In this document: piece by piece, positions 24,101 to 31,235 of the stretch
How the letters are laid out: each line of letters opens with the position of its first letter
Numbering within the stretch: position 1 is the stretch's first letter
From: Chloroflexota bacterium
GTDB taxonomy: Bacteria > Chloroflexota > Limnocylindria > Limnocylindrales > CSP1-4
Direction of reading: 5' to 3'
Length of the DNA: 64,000 nt
Assembly (NCBI GenBank): GCA_015478725.1
Contig: JADMIG010000003.1
Span: 124,001-188,000 of the forward strand
Made by a program: the position numbers and the translations under genes
Notes under the pieces: model-generated
Told to the model about the DNA's origin: nothing
The model's database searches: none
The model's input: the letters and a program-made list of their open reading frames with translations, nothing else

Positions 24101-25554
24101 GCGAGGCCACGGTTCATGAGCAGGGCGCCGAGGTTCGCGTAGCCGAGGCCGAGCGGACGGAACTTGTGCGAGTTCTCCTCGATCCTTGGCGTGGGGTAGC
24201 TCGCGTTGTCGACGAGGATCTCCTGGGCGGTGATCGTGAGGCGCGCCGCGTAGTTGAACGACTCGACGTCGAACTCGCCGTCCTCGCGGACGAACTTCAT
24301 GAGATTCAGGCTCGCGAGGTTGCAGGCCGTGTCATTCAGGAACATGTACTCCGAGCAAGGATTGCTCGCGTAGATCCTGTCCGTGTTGGCGCTCGTGTGC
24401 CAGTCGTTGATCGTCGTGTCGTACTGGATGCCCGGGTCGCCGCAGACGTGGGCGGCGTCCGCCATGCGGCGGAAGATGTCGCGCGCCCGGTACGTGCCCA
24501 TCGGCGTGCCGTCCACGACGGCGTGGGTGGTCCACTCCCGATCGTCCACGACGGCGCGCATGAAGTCGTCCGTGACGCGGACGCTGTGGTTCGCATTCTG
24601 GAAGGCGACGCTGCCGTAGGCCTCACCGGTGAAGCTCGGGTCGTAGCCGGCCTCGATGAGGGCCCACGCCTTCTTCTCCTCGTTGAGCTTGGAGTCGATG
24701 AAGTCGAGGACGTCCGGATGATCGGCGTCGAGGATGACCATCTTCGCCGCGCGTCGGGTCTTGCCGCCCGACTTCACGACACCGGCGAAGGCGTCATAGC
24801 CCTTCATGAAGCTCACCGGCCCGGAGGCGGTGCCACCGCCGGTCATCTTCTCGCGTGAGGAGCGGATGGAGGAGAGGTTGCTCCCCGCGCCGCTGCCGAA
24901 CTTGAAGAGCATCGCCTCCGTCTTGGCGAGGTCCATGATCGAGGACATCGTGTCCTGGACGGAGTTGATGAAGCAGGCCGAGCACTGCGGCTTCGGCTCG
25001 ATGCCGACGTTGAACCAGACCGGCGAGTTGAAGGCCATCTTCTGGTGGACGAGGAGATGGGTGAGCTCGGCCTGGAAGGCCTCGAGGTCCGCGGGCGTCG
25101 CGAAGTAGCGCTGGGTCTCCGCCCAGGCGGCGATCGTGTTGACGACGCGGTCGATGAGCTGGCGGACGCTCGTCTCGCGCTCCGGAGTGCCGACGTGGCC
25201 GCGGAAGTACTTGCTGACGACGACGTTCGTCGCAAGCTGGCTCCAGAACGCCGGGACCTCGACGTCCTTCTGCTCGAAGACGGTCTTGCCGCTCTCGTTG
25301 CCGATGTTCGCGGTCCGCGTCTCCCAGGCGATCTCGTCGTAGGGATGGACGCCCGGCCGGGTCCAGCGCCGCTCGATCGTCAGGCCCCTGGCCGGTCGAC
25401 CCTGCTCGTCCGTCCCGTCGAAGCTCGCTCCGTACGGGCCGGCGTGGCGGTGTCCGCTCCTCGCGGCGGTCCGCCCGGGCGACTTCGCCGGGTGACCCTC
25501 CACCCGCGTTTCGCCAGCCATGACCGGGACTGCGTCGCCAGCGGCTCGTGCCAT
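21103..25554 (-). CDS. nrdJ: Class II (adenosylcobalamin-dependent) ribonucleotide reductase, with intein
   Basis: A 1483-residue precursor (1050 residues after splicing). It makes deoxynucleotides oxygen-independently using adenosylcobalamin. The N-terminal extension is followed by HQKMAFNSPVWFNVG, CSACFINSV, the catalytic loop NPCSEYMFLNDTACNLASLNL and VLAPTG, where a 433-residue intein interrupts the frame before TIAFMMDCDTTG. The C-terminus has a low-complexity linker and the redox/zinc tail CAECGSIM..CYKCLNCG. ATG 25554 follows GAGGAG; frames upstream of it are shadow. Expression is probably NrdR-controlled from the promoter at 25816-25844. The defence-island methyltransferase follows 8 nt downstream. 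Confidence 0.95.
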   Translation of the reverse strand: MARAAGDAVPVMAGETRVEGHPAKSPGRTAARSGHRHAGPYGASFDGTDEQGRPARGLTIERRWTRPGVHPYDEIAWETRTANIGNESGKTVFEQKDVEVPAFWSQLATNVVVSKYFRGHVGTPERETSVRQLIDRVVNTIAAWAETQRYFATPADLEAFQAELTHLLVHQKMAFNSPVWFNVGIEPKPQCSACFINSVQDTMSSIMDLAKTEAMLFKFGSGAGSNLSSIRSSREKMTGGGTASGPVSFMKGYDAFAGVVKSGGKTRRAAKMVILDADHPDVLDFIDSKLNEEKKAWALIEAGYDPSFTGEAYGSVAFQNANHSVRVTDDFMRAVVDDREWTTHAVVDGTPMGTYRARDIFRRMADAAHVCGDPGIQYDTTINDWHTSANTDRIYASNPCSEYMFLNDTACNLASLNLMKFVREDGEFDVESFNYAARLTITAQEILVDNASYPTPRIEENSHKFRPLGLGYANLGALLMNRGLAYDSDEGRDYAAAITALMHGQAYSQSAIIARDHGGPFVEYHRNEQPFLRVIGKHRDAAYGIPDRGVPAEMLQAAKDTWDETLALGAEHGYRNAQVTVLAPTGCVVGDSLVLTDRGLVRLKGLGNPDGEQWQELDLHVATDDGPRPATKFYVNGAEPVVSVETSRGYRIQGTTTHRVRVLDADGDWQWRRFADVRAGDRVPLMLGGMVGEPREVQLPPLPEAYWTSDHRTTVPRTMTADLAELIGYFMGDGSLHARGLRFCVAAADTDVVDRIADLGRRLFRLDAAIAAKQGYTEVALHSVPLVLWWEACGFAKHVPSGDHRGKGYEPHVPDAVLYSNDPAAYRAFVRGLFEADGNVNNGYASFSTVSERFSREVQTLLLTLGFVTTRKTDRPARGHFGANPIHVLRLLNASSGGRFLAEVSFISERKREALALAEHPQAARYDLVPVSRVAVDRLAPHNDPLRRTMLLSLSRTGLVSRRSATVLLERTADPEVAESLGYFYDEIASAKLGEEQLTYDISVPSNVTYVANGFVSHNTIAFMMDCDTTGIEPDIALIKYKKLVGEGFLKIVNQTVPAALRKLGYNPDQVEEILAYVNERETIEGAPGLKPEHLSVFDCAFKPLNGDRSIHYMGHVRMMAAVQPFLSGAISKTVNMPEAATPEEIEQVYLEGWKRGLKAIAIYRDNSKRSQPLSTGKKKDGDVVDTAVVTDLKRQLAAAQAEAGRPHRRRLPTERAAITHKFDISGHEGYITVGLYPDGQPGEIFLKMAKEGSTVSGLMDTFATTVSVALQYGVPLRDLVNKFAHVRFEPSGFTGNQEIPIAKSIVDYIFRWLGSRFLSPDDRAMLGLIDRSAVVSDAPAFGGASSLGAVAHAPAAEEGPSAVDEAIGGHSTASTAKVHPPEDAPTEAPRAQTTVATEPAPVAARPTAEPLSVIASNGHATGHATNGNGSGKPAAITLSLGATNVAFKIQEDAPSCAECGSIMVRNGSCYKCLNCGSTSGCS
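22498..23796 (-). mobile_element. Intein with LAGLIDADG endonuclease in nrdJ
   Basis: An in-frame 433-residue intein between VLAPTG and TIAFMM of NrdJ. Splicing block A begins CVVGDSLVL (Cys1), block B has TTTHRV, the two endonuclease blocks read LAELIGYFMGDGS and FVRGLFEADGN with both Asp residues, and blocks F/G read NVTYVANGFVSHN followed by Thr+1. All splicing residues (Cys1, block-B His, penultimate His, Asn, Thr+1) are present, so splicing is expected. The homing endonuclease also looks intact, which suggests a recent or still active selfish element. The insertion point is in the conserved active-site loop, a known intein site in RNRs. Confidence 0.93.
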
Positions 25555-25809
25555 CGTCGTGCTCTCCTCGTTTCGCCTTCTCCCGTCCGCGACCGCGGGC
25601 CGGGGATCCGCTGCAGGGGGCCGATCCGTCCTGGGGGACGGCGGGTGACCTGCTCCTCCTACCCTCGCCGGCGGGACCACGTGGCTCGTTCTGTAGCTGC
25701 GAGGTCTCGACCGGCTCGCTCGATCGATGCGCGGTCCCCGAGGTCGAGAGGCGCCTCCGGTGGGACCGGCGGCCGACCGCGGGAGCGGGTGCGGATCGGG
25801 CGAGCGAGA
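25555..25809 (-). other. Long 5' leader of nrdJ, unassigned
   Basis: About 250 nt lie between the predicted nrdJ transcription start and the ATG. It is GC-rich with many possible hairpins. I looked for the conserved B12 box and the cobalamin riboswitch core and do not see them. No short open frame with a good ribosome site was found. Confidence 0.4.
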
Positions 25810-25815
25810 CTCCGA

Positions 25816-25844
25816 ACGATACGCCGGGCCGGCCGAGGAGTCAA
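25816..25844 (-). promoter_or_regulatory. nrdJ promoter (-35 TTGACT, 17 bp, -10 TATCGT)
   Basis: On the minus strand TTGACT (25844-25839) and TATCGT (25821-25816) are separated by exactly 17 bp, the best sigma-70-type promoter seen in the window. It lies 8 nt downstream of the proximal NrdR box. Confidence 0.72.
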
Positions 25845-25852
25845 GATGCAAA

Positions 25853-25901
25853 ACACAACATGTAGTGGTGCGGTGACTCGCTGGACCGCTACATGTTGCG
25901 A
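25853..25901 (-). promoter_or_regulatory. Tandem NrdR boxes upstream of nrdJ
   Basis: Two 16-bp palindromic sites share the core ACATGT: CCACTACATGTTGTGT (25868-25853) and TCGCAACATGTAGCGG (25901-25886). Their centres are 33 bp apart, about three helical turns, as is typical of NrdR box pairs upstream of nrd operons. NrdR with bound dATP should repress nrdJ here. The gene for NrdR itself is not in the window. Confidence 0.75.
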
Positions 25902-26170
25902 TGCGGCCACTCCCTGCGGCGCGGGAGTGATCGCGCTTGGCCGGAGGTCCACCGTCGTTGGAGAGTCCGCGTCGGACCGTCCACGGGCCCGGGTTGATCG
26001 TCCACACCGGCCGCTCGGTTGTCCACCACACCGTCCACAGGGGACCGCGGGAGGCTCCCGGCGAGCGCCACAATAGAACAGATGAGCGGTTCTGCGACTC
26101 GTCAGCGGCGGTGAGTCCGCGGTGAGTCCCCGGTGAGTCCGGGGAGAGGGCCGGGGCGGACCATGGGGCC

Positions 26171-26923
26171 GTGGACGACACCCGCCTCGGTTCGATCTAT
26201 CGGGCCCTGCGCCGCCGCCGGGGCTGGCGCCAGGTGGACCTTGCCGTCGCTGCCCGGTGCTCACGCGGCACGATCTCCAGGATCGAGCGAGGCCATCTCG
26301 ACGACGTCGTGCTCGGGATGCTTCGACGCGTGTCGGACGCCCTCGAGACGCGGCTCGACCTGGTTCCGCGCTGGCAGGGTGGCGAGCTTGACCGGCTCGT
26401 CGCGCGCGGGCACGCCGAGCTCCACGAGGCATTCGCGACGTTCCTCGCGGCACGACCCGGCTGGACGATGCGGCCGGAGGTGTCCTTCGCCGTGTATGGC
26501 GAACGCGGGATCATCGACGTCCTCGCCTGGCACGAGACGAGCCGGTCCGTGCTCGTCGTCGAGCTCAAGACCGAGCTCGTGGACGTCATGGACCTGATGT
26601 CCACGATGGACCGGCGCCGACGCCTGGCGGTCCGCATCGCCGCCGATCTCGGATGGAACGCCGCGTCGGTGTCGAGTCTCGTCGTCCTCACGGGCAGCCG
26701 GACGAACCGGAGGCGCGTGGCCGAGCATCGGACCGTCCTCCGTGCCGCGTTCCCGTCGGACGGTCGGAGCCTGTCGGTGTGGCTCAACGATCCGCGAACG
26801 TCGATCGGCATCCTCGCCATGTGGCCACGTTCACGCCTGGCGAGCGTACGGTCGGTCGGTGGCGGGTCGCGGCGGGTGCGGCAGAGCGCCCGGGAGGCGA
26901 TCAGGCCGTCGACGTCGATCTGA
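26171..26923 (+). CDS. XRE-type HTH protein with PD-(D/E)XK-like domain
   Basis: A 250-residue protein. Residues 5-60 form an XRE helix-turn-helix (YRALRRRRGWRQVDLA, then CSRGTISRIERG). The second half (about 95-180) has an endonuclease-like fold: GIIDVLAWHETSRSVLVVEL followed by K, giving D..ELK as in PD-(D/E)XK enzymes. The start is GTG 26171. A relative with the same HTH-plus-domain architecture lies at 60099-60752. Proteins of this kind are widespread in actinobacteria and Chloroflexota and unstudied; they may be regulators whose nuclease fold binds rather than cuts DNA. It starts about 270 bp from the NrdR boxes, divergent from nrdJ. Confidence 0.75.
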   Translation: MDDTRLGSIYRALRRRRGWRQVDLAVAARCSRGTISRIERGHLDDVVLGMLRRVSDALETRLDLVPRWQGGELDRLVARGHAELHEAFATFLAARPGWTMRPEVSFAVYGERGIIDVLAWHETSRSVLVVELKTELVDVMDLMSTMDRRRRLAVRIAADLGWNAASVSSLVVLTGSRTNRRRVAEHRTVLRAAFPSDGRSLSVWLNDPRTSIGILAMWPRSRLASVRSVGGGSRRVRQSAREAIRPSTSI

Positions 26924-27115
26924 CGCCTCGCGTCGTGTGCGTCCGGCCGCTTGCGAGGCCAGCGGCGGGCGAGCGTCGGCCCGATCCGCCGCGGATCCGT
27001 CGGAGCGGTGGACCGAACGTTCGTGGTGCGTGCATCTGGCCGGATGCGTTCGATGGGGCCCGCCGCCCGCCGCCGCCGGCCACCCGCCGCGATCGCGCTG
27101 CGCTGCGCGCCCCGA

Positions 27116-28048
27116 TCAGTTCAGGCCGGAGTACGCGTGGAGGCCGTTGAACCAGAGCGAGCCCGAGTACGTGACGAGGACCATCCCGAACCCGACCACG
27201 AGGAGCAGGGCTGCCGGTCGGCCGGCCCACGACCGGCGGTTGCGGGCGTGGAGGTAGACCGCGTAGGTGAGCCAGGTGGCGAGCGCCGACGTCTCCTTCG
27301 GATCCCAGCCCCAGTAGCGCGACCAGGCGATCGACGCCCACCACGAGCCGAGGATGATCATCGTGGCGAAGATCGGGAAGCCGATGATGACCGCTCGATA
27401 GGCGACCTCGTCGAGGACCTTGTGCGACGGCAGCCATGCGAAGCGGTCGCCGGTCCCCTGGATGAGGTAGCCGACGCCGGCAGCGAACGACGTCGCGAAG
27501 ATGCCATAGGCGATCGTGGCCATCCCGACGTGGATCGTCAGGAGCGGCGCGTTCTGGAGCGCCGGGACGAGCGGTTCGATCTGCTTCGGGAGCGTCGCCG
27601 AATAGGCGAACAGCATGAGCGCGACGCCGATCGGCAGGAAGCCGATCGAACGGATGGGATAGCGCCGCTCGAGGAACAGGTAGCCGCCGGTGATCGTGAA
27701 CGTGAAGGCGACGGTGAACTCGAACATGTTGCCCCACGGGCCGCGGCCCACGATGATCGCCCGCAGGAGCATGGACAACCCGATCGACAGCCAGGCGACG
27801 AGGCTCAGCCCCCACGCGTATGGAGCCGCCGCGCTGGTCGGGCGTTCGCCGAGCCGCTCGACTCGCGCCCGCCCGTCGACGAACGAGCCGGTCACGACGC
27901 CCGCATAGGCCGGCTGGCGCCGCGGCAGGGCGAGCGACAGCGACCGCCGGCCGTTCGCGAGGAGCACGGCATGGACGACGTGCGCAGCGAAGGCGAAGGC
28001 GAGGAGGATGCCGCCCGTGGTGTAGAGGATGAGAGAGCCGCTGGCCAT
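27116..28048 (-). CDS. ccsB: Cytochrome c biogenesis protein CcsB (CcsA/ResC type)
   Basis: A 310-residue membrane protein with about eight transmembrane helices. The heme-handling Trp-rich motif is WSRYWGWDPKETSAL (about 245-259), preceded by conserved WGNMFEF and HVGMATIAYGIF (periplasmic His). It belongs to system II cytochrome c maturation, moving heme to the outside and ligating it to apocytochromes together with ResB/Ccs1, which is not in the window. The start is ATG 28048. It is 16 bp downstream of a zinc-ribbon membrane protein on the same strand, likely one operon. Confidence 0.88.
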   Translation of the reverse strand: MASGSLILYTTGGILLAFAFAAHVVHAVLLANGRRSLSLALPRRQPAYAGVVTGSFVDGRARVERLGERPTSAAAPYAWGLSLVAWLSIGLSMLLRAIIVGRGPWGNMFEFTVAFTFTITGGYLFLERRYPIRSIGFLPIGVALMLFAYSATLPKQIEPLVPALQNAPLLTIHVGMATIAYGIFATSFAAGVGYLIQGTGDRFAWLPSHKVLDEVAYRAVIIGFPIFATMIILGSWWASIAWSRYWGWDPKETSALATWLTYAVYLHARNRRSWAGRPAALLLVVGFGMVLVTYSGSLWFNGLHAYSGLN

Positions 28049-28064
28049 GGGGACGCCTCGATGC

Positions 28065-28547
28065 TCAGGCGGCGGCCGCGCCGCCGGGGGGAGGTCCGGC
28101 GACCGGACCGAGGATGAGCGCGCGCTCCTGGATCTTCAGGACGAGCCCGCAGTTGCCGCACGTCGTGACGCCGGCGCTGCGTCCGAGCCCGCACATCGGG
28201 CAGATAACCCACAGCTCGTCGCCATCCGATGCGCAGCGCGTCGTGCCGGTCGCATAGATGAGTCCGTCGCGGAGGCAGTGTGGGTGGCCCGGCGGGAAGA
28301 TCGGGCGACCGTCGCCGTCGAGCCCGGCCTTGCGCGGGCCCTCAGCGTAGCGGACGCCGATCCGTGGCTTGCGGATGAGGTAGATCAGCTGGCCGAGGAG
28401 CAGCAGGCTGATGAGCGGCCCGATGACCCCGACGAGGAGCAGGAGCGGGAGGAGCAGGATGAGCGAGCCCCAGTCCGGGATGATGATCTTCGAGAGGAGA
28501 TCGAGGAGCCCGGTCCACGCCTGGTTCAGGGTGTCGATGACGGTCAC
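28065..28547 (-). CDS. Membrane-anchored zinc-ribbon protein of unknown function
   Basis: A 160-residue protein. A short amphipathic start is followed by one long hydrophobic stretch (about 27-60, ILLLPLLLLVGVIGPLISLL), then a soluble region with HPHC..C and a zinc ribbon CPMCGLGR (about 124-131) paired with TCGNCGL (about 137-143). The C-terminus is Pro/Gly/Ala-rich. It immediately precedes ccsB on the same strand. The cysteine pairs suggest metal binding rather than heme attachment (no CxxCH). A role in cytochrome c maturation is inferred from position only. Confidence 0.72.
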   Translation of the reverse strand: MTVIDTLNQAWTGLLDLLSKIIIPDWGSLILLLPLLLLVGVIGPLISLLLLGQLIYLIRKPRIGVRYAEGPRKAGLDGDGRPIFPPGHPHCLRDGLIYATGTTRCASDGDELWVICPMCGLGRSAGVTTCGNCGLVLKIQERALILGPVAGPPPGGAAAA

Positions 28548-28586
28548 GGCGGCATTCTAGCGCCGGCCGGCGCAGGCGGGCGCCGC

Positions 28587-29159
28587 TCAGGGTCGACCGC
28601 GCTTCGGGTTGCCGCGCTTCGCCGTCGCGCCGCGCCCGGGCTTCCAGCCGGGCCGGTCCGCATCGTGGTCGCGCTCCTCCGGGCCGGGCATCGGCGGCGC
28701 CGGTGGTCGAGGTCGCCCGGCGCTCACCGAGGCGAGCGTGGGACGGGCGAGGCGGCGGATGAGCCACGATGCACCGATCGTCGCGGCCCCCCGGACGCGC
28801 AGCTCCCGGGCGAGATTCCCGTCGTCCGTGACGACGAGGATGGCCGGCCGGCCGCTCGGATCCGGATGGCCGCCGGTCGCCTCGGTCACGAGCCGGACCG
28901 CGAGCGCGTCGGCACTGAGGCGCCCCGAATGACGCACGGTCACGCCATGGGCGATCCGCGTTCCGCCGAGGCCCGGTTCCGGGGGACCGTCGAACAGGAT
29001 CTCGATCCGGATCGAGCCGGGGACGATGGCGCGGAGTCGTCCGACGAGCGCCGCCGGCGGCGCCGCCCCGGGCCCCTCGCGGAGGGCGTGGAGGAGGTTG
29101 TTGCCGTCGACGATGACGCGCTCGATGCCCACCAGCGGGTCGAACGGTGGTCGCACCAT
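28587..29159 (-). CDS. NYN/PIN-like ribonuclease domain protein (YacP-like)
   Basis: A 190-residue protein. The first strand ERVIVDGNNLLHALREG (about 13-29) is the NYN signature with the metal-binding Asp; a second acidic cluster is in VVTDDGNLARELRVRG (about 109-124). The last 50 residues are a basic, Pro/Arg/Gly-rich tail likely to bind RNA. NYN proteins of the YacP type are endoribonucleases in mRNA or rRNA turnover. The gene is 39 bp upstream of the zinc-ribbon/ccsB pair on the same strand and divergent from the HAD phosphatase. Confidence 0.8.
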   Translation of the reverse strand: MVRPPFDPLVGIERVIVDGNNLLHALREGPGAAPPAALVGRLRAIVPGSIRIEILFDGPPEPGLGGTRIAHGVTVRHSGRLSADALAVRLVTEATGGHPDPSGRPAILVVTDDGNLARELRVRGAATIGASWLIRRLARPTLASVSAGRPRPPAPPMPGPEERDHDADRPGWKPGRGATAKRGNPKRGRP

Positions 29160-29253
29160 CGGTCCATCGTCGCATATGCGACCGCCGCGACCGGAGCGAC
29201 CGGCCTGGCAGGGGCGACCGCCCTCGCCGGAGCAGCCGGCGGCCCGGAGCGGA

Positions 29254-29259
29254 TACGCT
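29254..29259 (+). promoter_or_regulatory. -10-like hexamer TACGCT, possible leaderless promoter
   Basis: TACGCT ends 7 nt before the HAD phosphatase ATG at 29267, without a ribosome site in between. Confidence 0.4.
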
Positions 29260-29266
29260 TGCCTCG

Positions 29267-30112
29267 ATGCTCCTCCTCGTCGACCTCGACGGCGTCGTGT
29301 ATCGCGGCGCCGACGCCGTCCCGGGAGTCGCCGCGGTCCTCGCCGCCCGCGCGGCGCTGGGTGACGACGTCGTCTACGTGACGAACAACTCGATGCACTA
29401 CCGGGCCGACTACGTCGCTCGTCTCTCGGCGATGGGCGCGCCGGTGGGTGCGGACCGGGTCGTCAGCTCGTCGCGGGCCACGGCGCTCTACCTCAGCGAG
29501 CTCGACCCGCCCGTCCGGCGGATCCTCACCGTCGGGGCCCGCGGACTCGAACGGGAGCTCGAGGACCTCGGATTCGAGGTGGTCCCCGCCGCGGTCGCGG
29601 CGGCGCGGGCGGAGGAGGCCGATGAGGACGGCTTCATCGCCGCCGGACGACCGGACGCCGTGACGGTCGGGGTGGACCCGAAGATCGACTGGCTCCGCAT
29701 CGGCTGTGCGGCCGACTGCATCCGGGCGGGAGCCCGATTCATCGCGACGAACCGCGATCCCGTCTATCCGATCGAGCGTCGTCTCAGACCGGGCGCCGGC
29801 TCGATCGTGGCGGCGATCGCGACGGCCGCGGGCCGGGAACCGGACGTTTCGATCGGCAAGCCGGCAGCGCTCCTCCTCGAGGAGGCGGCACGGGCCGTGG
29901 GAGCCCGGGCGAGGGACGGCGTCATGATCGGCGACGGCCTGCTCACCGATCTCGCCGCGGCGCGCGCGGTCGGGGCACGGTCCGTCCTCATGCTGACTGG
30001 CGTGACGACGCGAGCCGCCCTCGATGCACTGCCGCCGGATGGGCGGCCGACGGAGGTGGCCGAGGACGCCGCGGGCCTCGCGACCGCCCTCGACCGCCTC
30101 GCTGCTCACTGA
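29267..30112 (+). CDS. HAD-IIA family phosphatase (NagD/p-nitrophenyl phosphatase-like)
   Basis: A 281-residue HAD hydrolase. Motif I LVDLDGVVYRG (about 3-13), motif II VTNNS (about 39-43), the C2 cap, motif III SIGKP (about 203-207) and motif IV MIGDGLLTDL (about 223-232) are complete. HAD-IIA enzymes dephosphorylate small metabolites (nucleoside or sugar phosphates, phosphoglycolate). ATG 29267 has a -10-like element right before it. Its end overlaps the convergent adenosine deaminase gene by 7 nt. A nucleotide-salvage role next to adenosine deaminase is possible but not shown. Confidence 0.88.
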   Translation: MLLLVDLDGVVYRGADAVPGVAAVLAARAALGDDVVYVTNNSMHYRADYVARLSAMGAPVGADRVVSSSRATALYLSELDPPVRRILTVGARGLERELEDLGFEVVPAAVAAARAEEADEDGFIAAGRPDAVTVGVDPKIDWLRIGCAADCIRAGARFIATNRDPVYPIERRLRPGAGSIVAAIATAAGREPDVSIGKPAALLLEEAARAVGARARDGVMIGDGLLTDLAAARAVGARSVLMLTGVTTRAALDALPPDGRPTEVAEDAAGLATALDRLAAH

Positions 30113-31212
30113 CCGGGCGCGGCCGACCTTCCGAGGAGCTCCGGCCGTTCGGCCGCCCAGGCGTCGAATTCCACCGTGAGCGGCGCGATCGCGGCCGGTT
30201 CGGCAAAGGCGACGTCCAGCCCGCGCCGATCGATCGCCCAGAGCTCGGAGGGCGCGAGTCCGATCCGGTCGACCGCCCGGGCGTACTCCGCGGCCAGGCT
30301 GACATCGCTCACGGTGAGGTCGTCCGTCGAGAGCGTCACGGGCACCCCGGCCCGCTGGAGGTGCGCGAGCGGATGCGCCTCGAGGGAGGGGACGATCCCC
30401 GCCTGCACGTTGGAGGTCGGGCAGAGGTCGAGGCTCACCGCGCGCGCGATGAGCTCCGCGCAGAGGTCCGGGTCATCGATCGCAGCCGGCCCGTGGGCGA
30501 TCCGTTCCGGGTCGAGCGCGAGGGCTCGCCGGACCTGCGCCGCGCCGCCCCACTCGCCGGCGTGGCAGGTGATCCGGAGGCCGCCCGAGCGAGCGGCTTC
30601 GAAGGCGCGGCGATGGATCGTGGGATCGGGGAACGACGCTTCCGGCCCGGCGAGGTCCCAGCCGACGAGCCCGCGGTCGCGGAACGCCGCGGCGGTCTCG
30701 GCGAGGCGGACGTTCGCTGCCGGGTCGTGCGACCGGAGGGCTGTGGCGATGAGCCGCACGACGATCGGATGGCCGGCCGCGGTCGCCACCCCGGCACCGG
30801 CCGTCGCGCCGTCGCACACCGCCGCGATCCCGGCGGCGAGCGCGAGGCCGCGTCGCTCGTGGAGGAGCGGCCCCCAGCGGATCTCGACATAGCGGACGCC
30901 GTCGAGCGCCTTCGCCACGACGAGCTCGCGCGTCACCCGCTCGAGGGCCTCGGCATCCTGGAGGAGGGCGATCGGGAGCTCGAACGCTCGCAGGAGCTCG
31001 GCCTGCGAGCCGCATCGCTCGGGTGCGACGAGGACGGCCCGCATGCCCGCGAGGTCCGTCGGCGCGTCGATGGCACGCGTCCTCGCGAGGTCGAGGGCGG
31101 TGGCGACGAGGAGCGACCCGTCGAGATGGAGGTGCAGCTCCGTCTTCGGCCAGTCGGCGAACCGCGATCGGTCCATGGAGGGGCGTTCCCGGGCCCCGGG
31201 TGGGAGTGTCAT
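30106..31212 (-). CDS. add: Adenosine deaminase family protein
   Basis: A 368-residue zinc deaminase. PKTELHLHLDGSL (HxH zinc ligands, about 22-34), TCHAGEWGG (His and catalytic Glu, about 220-228), RIAHGPAAI, LCPTSNV and the Asp pair in STDDLTVSDVSL (normally STDDP) are present. It should deaminate adenosine to inosine, or adenine to hypoxanthine; the two cannot be separated by eye. ATG 31212 lies 6 nt after TAGCAT and fits a leaderless start. ATG 31176 would also give a typical family N-terminus. It feeds the purine route completed by guanine deaminase and xanthine dehydrogenase near 58-64 kb. Confidence 0.9.
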   Translation of the reverse strand: MTLPPGARERPSMDRSRFADWPKTELHLHLDGSLLVATALDLARTRAIDAPTDLAGMRAVLVAPERCGSQAELLRAFELPIALLQDAEALERVTRELVVAKALDGVRYVEIRWGPLLHERRGLALAAGIAAVCDGATAGAGVATAAGHPIVVRLIATALRSHDPAANVRLAETAAAFRDRGLVGWDLAGPEASFPDPTIHRRAFEAARSGGLRITCHAGEWGGAAQVRRALALDPERIAHGPAAIDDPDLCAELIARAVSLDLCPTSNVQAGIVPSLEAHPLAHLQRAGVPVTLSTDDLTVSDVSLAAEYARAVDRIGLAPSELWAIDRRGLDVAFAEPAAIAPLTVEFDAWAAERPELLGRSAAPGQ

Positions 31213-31218
31213 CGCCCG

Positions 31219-31228
31219 ATGCTACGAT
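31219..31228. promoter_or_regulatory. Overlapping divergent -10 elements
   Basis: TAGCAT on the minus strand (31224-31219) serves adenosine deaminase; TACGAT on the plus strand (31223-31228) serves the next gene. They overlap by two bases, and each is 6-7 nt from a start codon (ATG 31212, GTG 31236), so the two transcripts would compete for polymerase. Confidence 0.42.
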
Positions 31229-31235
31229 GCCGACG

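Noticed and set aside
25555-25809. Cobalamin riboswitch in the nrdJ leader
   Set aside because: Neither the B12 box nor the conserved core could be found.
25555-26181. Upstream extension of the nrdJ frame to 26181
   Set aside because: It runs across the promoter and NrdR boxes and is Arg/Pro/Ser-rich shadow; ATG 25554 has a ribosome site and fits the family.
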